Assembly: GCF_000165425.1 (NCBI RefSeq)
Contig: NW_001798967.1
Coordinates: 62,001-126,000, forward strand
Length of the DNA stretch: 64,000 bases
From: Paramecium tetraurelia
Taxonomy: Eukaryota; Ciliophora; Oligohymenophorea; Peniculida; Parameciidae
Reading direction: 5' to 3'
Part shown: piece after piece, positions 61,093 to 64,000 of the stretch
Layout of the letters: every line of letters starts with the position of its first letter
How positions within the stretch are numbered: position 1 is the first letter of the stretch
Translations under genes and position numbers: made by a program
Notes under the pieces: model-generated
Database searches by the model: none
Told to the model about the DNA's origin: nothing
The model's input: the letters and a program-made list of their open reading frames with translations, nothing else

Positions 61093-62053
61093 TCAATAAT
61101 AATCTGAATCTTTGTCGCTTACAGTAGAAATAATAGCTCTTGGACTATCCATATTTTTTTATGGTTTAGTTCCAACTTTTTAAACAGTTTATGTTTTAAT
61201 CACAGACAATTTCCTTTTTTTTAAGCTTTCGATTTCTGTTTCTTTCATGGTACACTCCTCCTCACATTCATGATATAAATTATTCAGTTCTTTAAACTTT
61301 TTTTTCCATTCCTCCAATTCTTTTTGATATTTATTGAATTCTGTTGAACTCTCTTCAGATATCTCTATGAGCTTTTCTTCTATTTCTTGGCTTCTAATTT
61401 TTAATCTAGTTATCTCTTCATCTTTATTTTTTAAAATGGCTTCCAATTTTTCAACTTCATTTTATAATTCTAGTTTTTTAGCCACATTATCCACTTTCAA
61501 AGTCCTTTTATCTGTCATCGAGTAATTTCCTTTGTTAAGCTTATCCTATAAGGCTTTTAATTCTCTGTTATACATAATTTCCTTTGCCTTCCAAGGTCTT
61601 AGGATTTCTTCAACGCTTTTTAGTTAATACGGTCTTTATCTATGATGATTTTCATGCATATAGTTTTATGGAATATGTTATACAGATTAGACTTTCGAAT
61701 ATGTAGTTGGAATATTTTAAGTTTATGCTTAAGGGTTTCTAATTTAAGGTTAATTAGTCTAAAACGGGAAACCTTTCTAAAATACAATATTTTTTGTGAT
61801 TTCCTTATGATCAATAAAATTTGATTACTTGTCGAGGCGTGTTGTGATCTAACACAATAGGATCAGACCCATTATTAACAATAAGTGTTTGAGGCTTGTT
61901 TGTAATTGGATCCCACGCACCCAATGTCTGCTTGCCTTAATATTCATTTCTAGCTGAAAGTGGGTTGTTGAATCCCACTCCATATCTATCTGTTAATGCC
62001 TTTCTATCATCATTTACTTAGCGTAGCTCTTATAATTCTCTCAAAGTGAGCAT
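61093..62053 (-). CDS. Coiled-coil protein with conserved-looking N-terminus, 311 aa
   Basis: Begins MLTLRELQELRQVNDDRKAL and contains a compact motif-rich segment (RYGVGFNNPLSARNEYQ; LGAWDPITNKPQTLIVNNGS). A Q/P/H-rich linker follows, then a strong coiled coil (VEKLEAILKNKDEEITRLKI; FNKYQKELEEWKKKFKELNN), ending in a Ser/Asp tail. One 25-nt intron at 61804-61828 leaves 936 nt. The N-terminal segment reads like a binding module, but I cannot name a family. The start is 51 bp from the end of the PP2C gene on the same strand. Confidence 0.75.
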
Positions 62054-62104
62054 ATATTTATATGGTTGAATAAAATTAAATAAATTTATTAGTGTTTTAA
62101 TTAT

Positions 62105-63601
62105 TCAAAGAATATAACTATGTTTTGTTTTACTTTTTGCTTCTTCTTAGATATTCTTTTTGGATTGCAATTATCTAAACAATCTACTTTACAAATTAAT
62201 TGACATGTTTAATTTAATGTTATGATTGTTATTAAAATATGAAGTACTTTGATTATTGCTATTCTGATTACTGAATCCAGAATAGTTCTCATCACCTCTT
62301 GTTTACATTTGCTAACTAAATGATAGAATATCAATTTTACCTTAATCTAGGTCTATTATTATTATGAGAACTATCTTCAATTCTATCGACTGAATTACTA
62401 ATGGTATATCTGAATTCTTTCAGTTCCTCTTTTATTTAGTTAACTTAAAATGCCACAATCAGTAAGGTTATATTATCACTACTCTTTTTATAGATAGCTT
62501 CCTTTAATACGGAATCGACAGATTAACTTAAAAGAGAATGCAAATTTAATTTATCATTATTTCTTAAATCTTACCATATAATATCAATTACTTCCTCTGA
62601 ACTCAATTTATCAAAAATGCCATCACCTAAATGATAATTTGATATATCTTACATCCCAAAGCAACAAAGTCATGCTCCGAGTTTAATTTAAGGATTTTTA
62701 TTTCAGGTTCTGATATAACAACTCTTGAATTACCTCCGAACTACTCCAATTTAGCTTCAATATCCCCAAAAGTACGAGACACTGATAACCTCCCTGGCAT
62801 AACTCTTATTGGTCCAATTATTTATTCTCCATCTTCATTCACTCCATGGGTTTGATATATCTTTCCCCCTCCTTTTTATATCCTCTCTATTTCAGTCTCT
62901 GGTTTGTGATCAATAGATAAATTCGTTACTTTTTTCCCCTTCTATGAACTCATTACAGCTCTACTGTCTCCCACATTTGCCACATAACAGACTTCTCCAA
63001 CTACCAAACAAACTATTGCACAAGATCCACTTCTCTCAGGTATACCTTTTTAAAAGGAATTCAAAGCATAAGCCAAAAAGTGAGTCTCAGCTGCTTCAAA
63101 TCCTTTTTTAATGGCAGCAACTGGATTCCAAGGAAATTCAGATTCTTTTATAACAAATTGATGTAAGTTGTCTCTCAAAAAATCAGCACAAGTAGACCCT
63201 CCGTGACCATCATAGACTCCAAAAAATGAACATTTTGGCCAATTTTCACTTGCTCGATCTGATGGTTTCACTATATTCAAAATTATTGAAACTCTATCTT
63301 CATTGTAATCTCTAATTAATCCTTAATTTGTATTTGCAGCATAAGCCTTAATTATGCCATTTCTACCAGATGAACATTTCGATGGTTCATAGTTTGGTAA
63401 AATAGTACATTTTCTAACTGATTGATCCACCAAACTTGAGAAATTTTATTCAATGGTTTTTCTTCTTGCTTGTTTTTCCATCGGAGATACATCTTATTTT
63501 TCTTAAATTTTAGCCTGGAATTCAAAAGGCCTCTTGGGATTTGTATCTTTCCTTAAATATTTATTCAAAAATGATGGAGTATCTCTGTTCTTTTAATTCA
63601 T
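62105..63601 (-). CDS. PP2C (PPM) Ser/Thr phosphatase, 481 aa
   Basis: Metal-dependent phosphatase. Motifs in order: RDYNEDRVSI, FFGVYDGHGGSTCADF, SGSCAIVCLVVGEVCYVANV followed by GDSRAV, LSIDHKP, GRLSVSRTFGD, FVALGCDGIFDKLSSEEVI and SSDNITLLIVAF. All metal-binding aspartates (in YDGHGG, GCDGIFD and DNIT) are present, so it should be active. About 100 disordered residues precede the domain, and an N/S-rich basic tail follows. Introns at 62627-62652 and 62316-62340 give 1446 coding nt. Without the second one the protein would end 71 residues earlier. Confidence 0.93.
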
Positions 63602-63740
63602 TAGTTGTGAAAAAATTTGAATTTATATTTTACAATTATATCATCAACGGATATTAAGCAATCAATTTTACAAAATTAAGCAGCATAGATACTTAAATAT
63701 TACTTCATTGCTTCATTTCAATACTCCTTTCTTTAATATC

Positions 63741-63939
63741 ATGAACCAAGTTAATAAAATTAAATTAGGAAATAAATATAAAAATGAGAATGTAAAGTGG
63801 AAGAAATGGATTAAATGACAAAAAATAATCGTAATAAAAAGACTTAAACTTAGAAGACAAAGAAGATCAATTAAAATAACAAAAGAAAAGCTCAAAAGTT
63901 ATTCAAAATGCTTTATAGAATGAAAAATAAGACAAATGA
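63741..63939 (+). CDS. Short charged protein, 59 aa (low support)
   Basis: ATG at 63741, a 19-nt GT...TAG intron at 63750-63768, then a frame of K, Q, E and D residues (KDLNLEDKEDQLKQQKKSSK) to TGA at 63937-63939. Coding length is 180 nt. A further 21-nt GT...TAG segment inside could be another in-phase intron. It sits 140 bp from the divergent PP2C start. Composition is coding-like, but the gene is very short and no family is recognised. Confidence 0.4.
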
Positions 63940-64000
63940 ATTTTTATTTATTACACAACTTTGAAGCTTAATATCAATTTTTAAAGAAAGCCATTATGAA

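Overview
The window looks like macronuclear DNA of a ciliate, most probably Paramecium. It is visibly AT-rich. Long reading frames appear only when TAA and TAG are read as glutamine and TGA is the sole stop. Almost every gene is interrupted by very short GT-AG introns, typically GTA...TAG and mostly 19-34 nt, with a few of 44-47 nt. Genes sit on both strands, often only 20-150 bp apart. Because the tracks use the standard code, most genes had to be rebuilt by hand. In nearly all models below, the coding length after intron removal is an exact multiple of three, which I used as an internal check.

Left end (1-5.3 kb): one intact coiled-coil gene, then two decayed genes side by side, a protein kinase pseudogene and a pentapeptide/WD40 pseudogene, followed by about 1 kb without a clear gene.

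5.3-18 kb: an ARID-domain protein (SWI/SNF-like), two coiled-coil proteins flanking a nucleoside diphosphate kinase, a multipass membrane protein, a small orphan gene, a COQ10/START-domain protein, and an EF-hand protein with a long charged repeat. 18.8-25.5 kb: an ERK-type MAP kinase, cyclin L, CFAP410 (C21orf2), the RMND5/GID2 ubiquitin ligase subunit, and a YTH m6A reader with a Q/N/Y-rich N-terminus.

26-38 kb: a disordered protein, a small orphan gene, SEM1/DSS1, a ubiquitin-like Q-rich protein (BAG6-like), a coiled-coil protein, a putatively N-myristoylated protein, RAE1, and a kinase with a PH-like N-terminal region. 39-47 kb: a type I membrane protein, RNase H1, an unknown 654-residue protein, a cysteine-rich secreted protein, and a disordered protein.

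47-64 kb: a coiled-coil protein, a degenerate sirtuin, small coiled-coil proteins, a 1006-residue protein with a C-terminal alpha/beta-hydrolase-like domain, a CCDC96/CFAP184-like protein, RAB2, an LRR/coiled-coil/EF-hand protein, another coiled-coil protein, a PP2C phosphatase and a short terminal gene. These genes do not form operons. The recurring themes are ciliary structure (CFAP410, CFAP184, many coiled coils), RNA handling (YTH, RAE1, cyclin L, RNase H), ubiquitin/proteasome functions (RMND5, SEM1, Ubl protein) and signalling (MAPK, PH-kinase, RAB2, PP2C).

The most unusual items are: a sirtuin that has lost its catalytic histidine; a hydrolase domain without its nucleophile serine; several 3n introns with no in-frame TGA; polyglutamine written mainly with reassigned stop codons; and the two neighbouring pseudogenes. 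All homology calls come from reading the translations; no database search was run.
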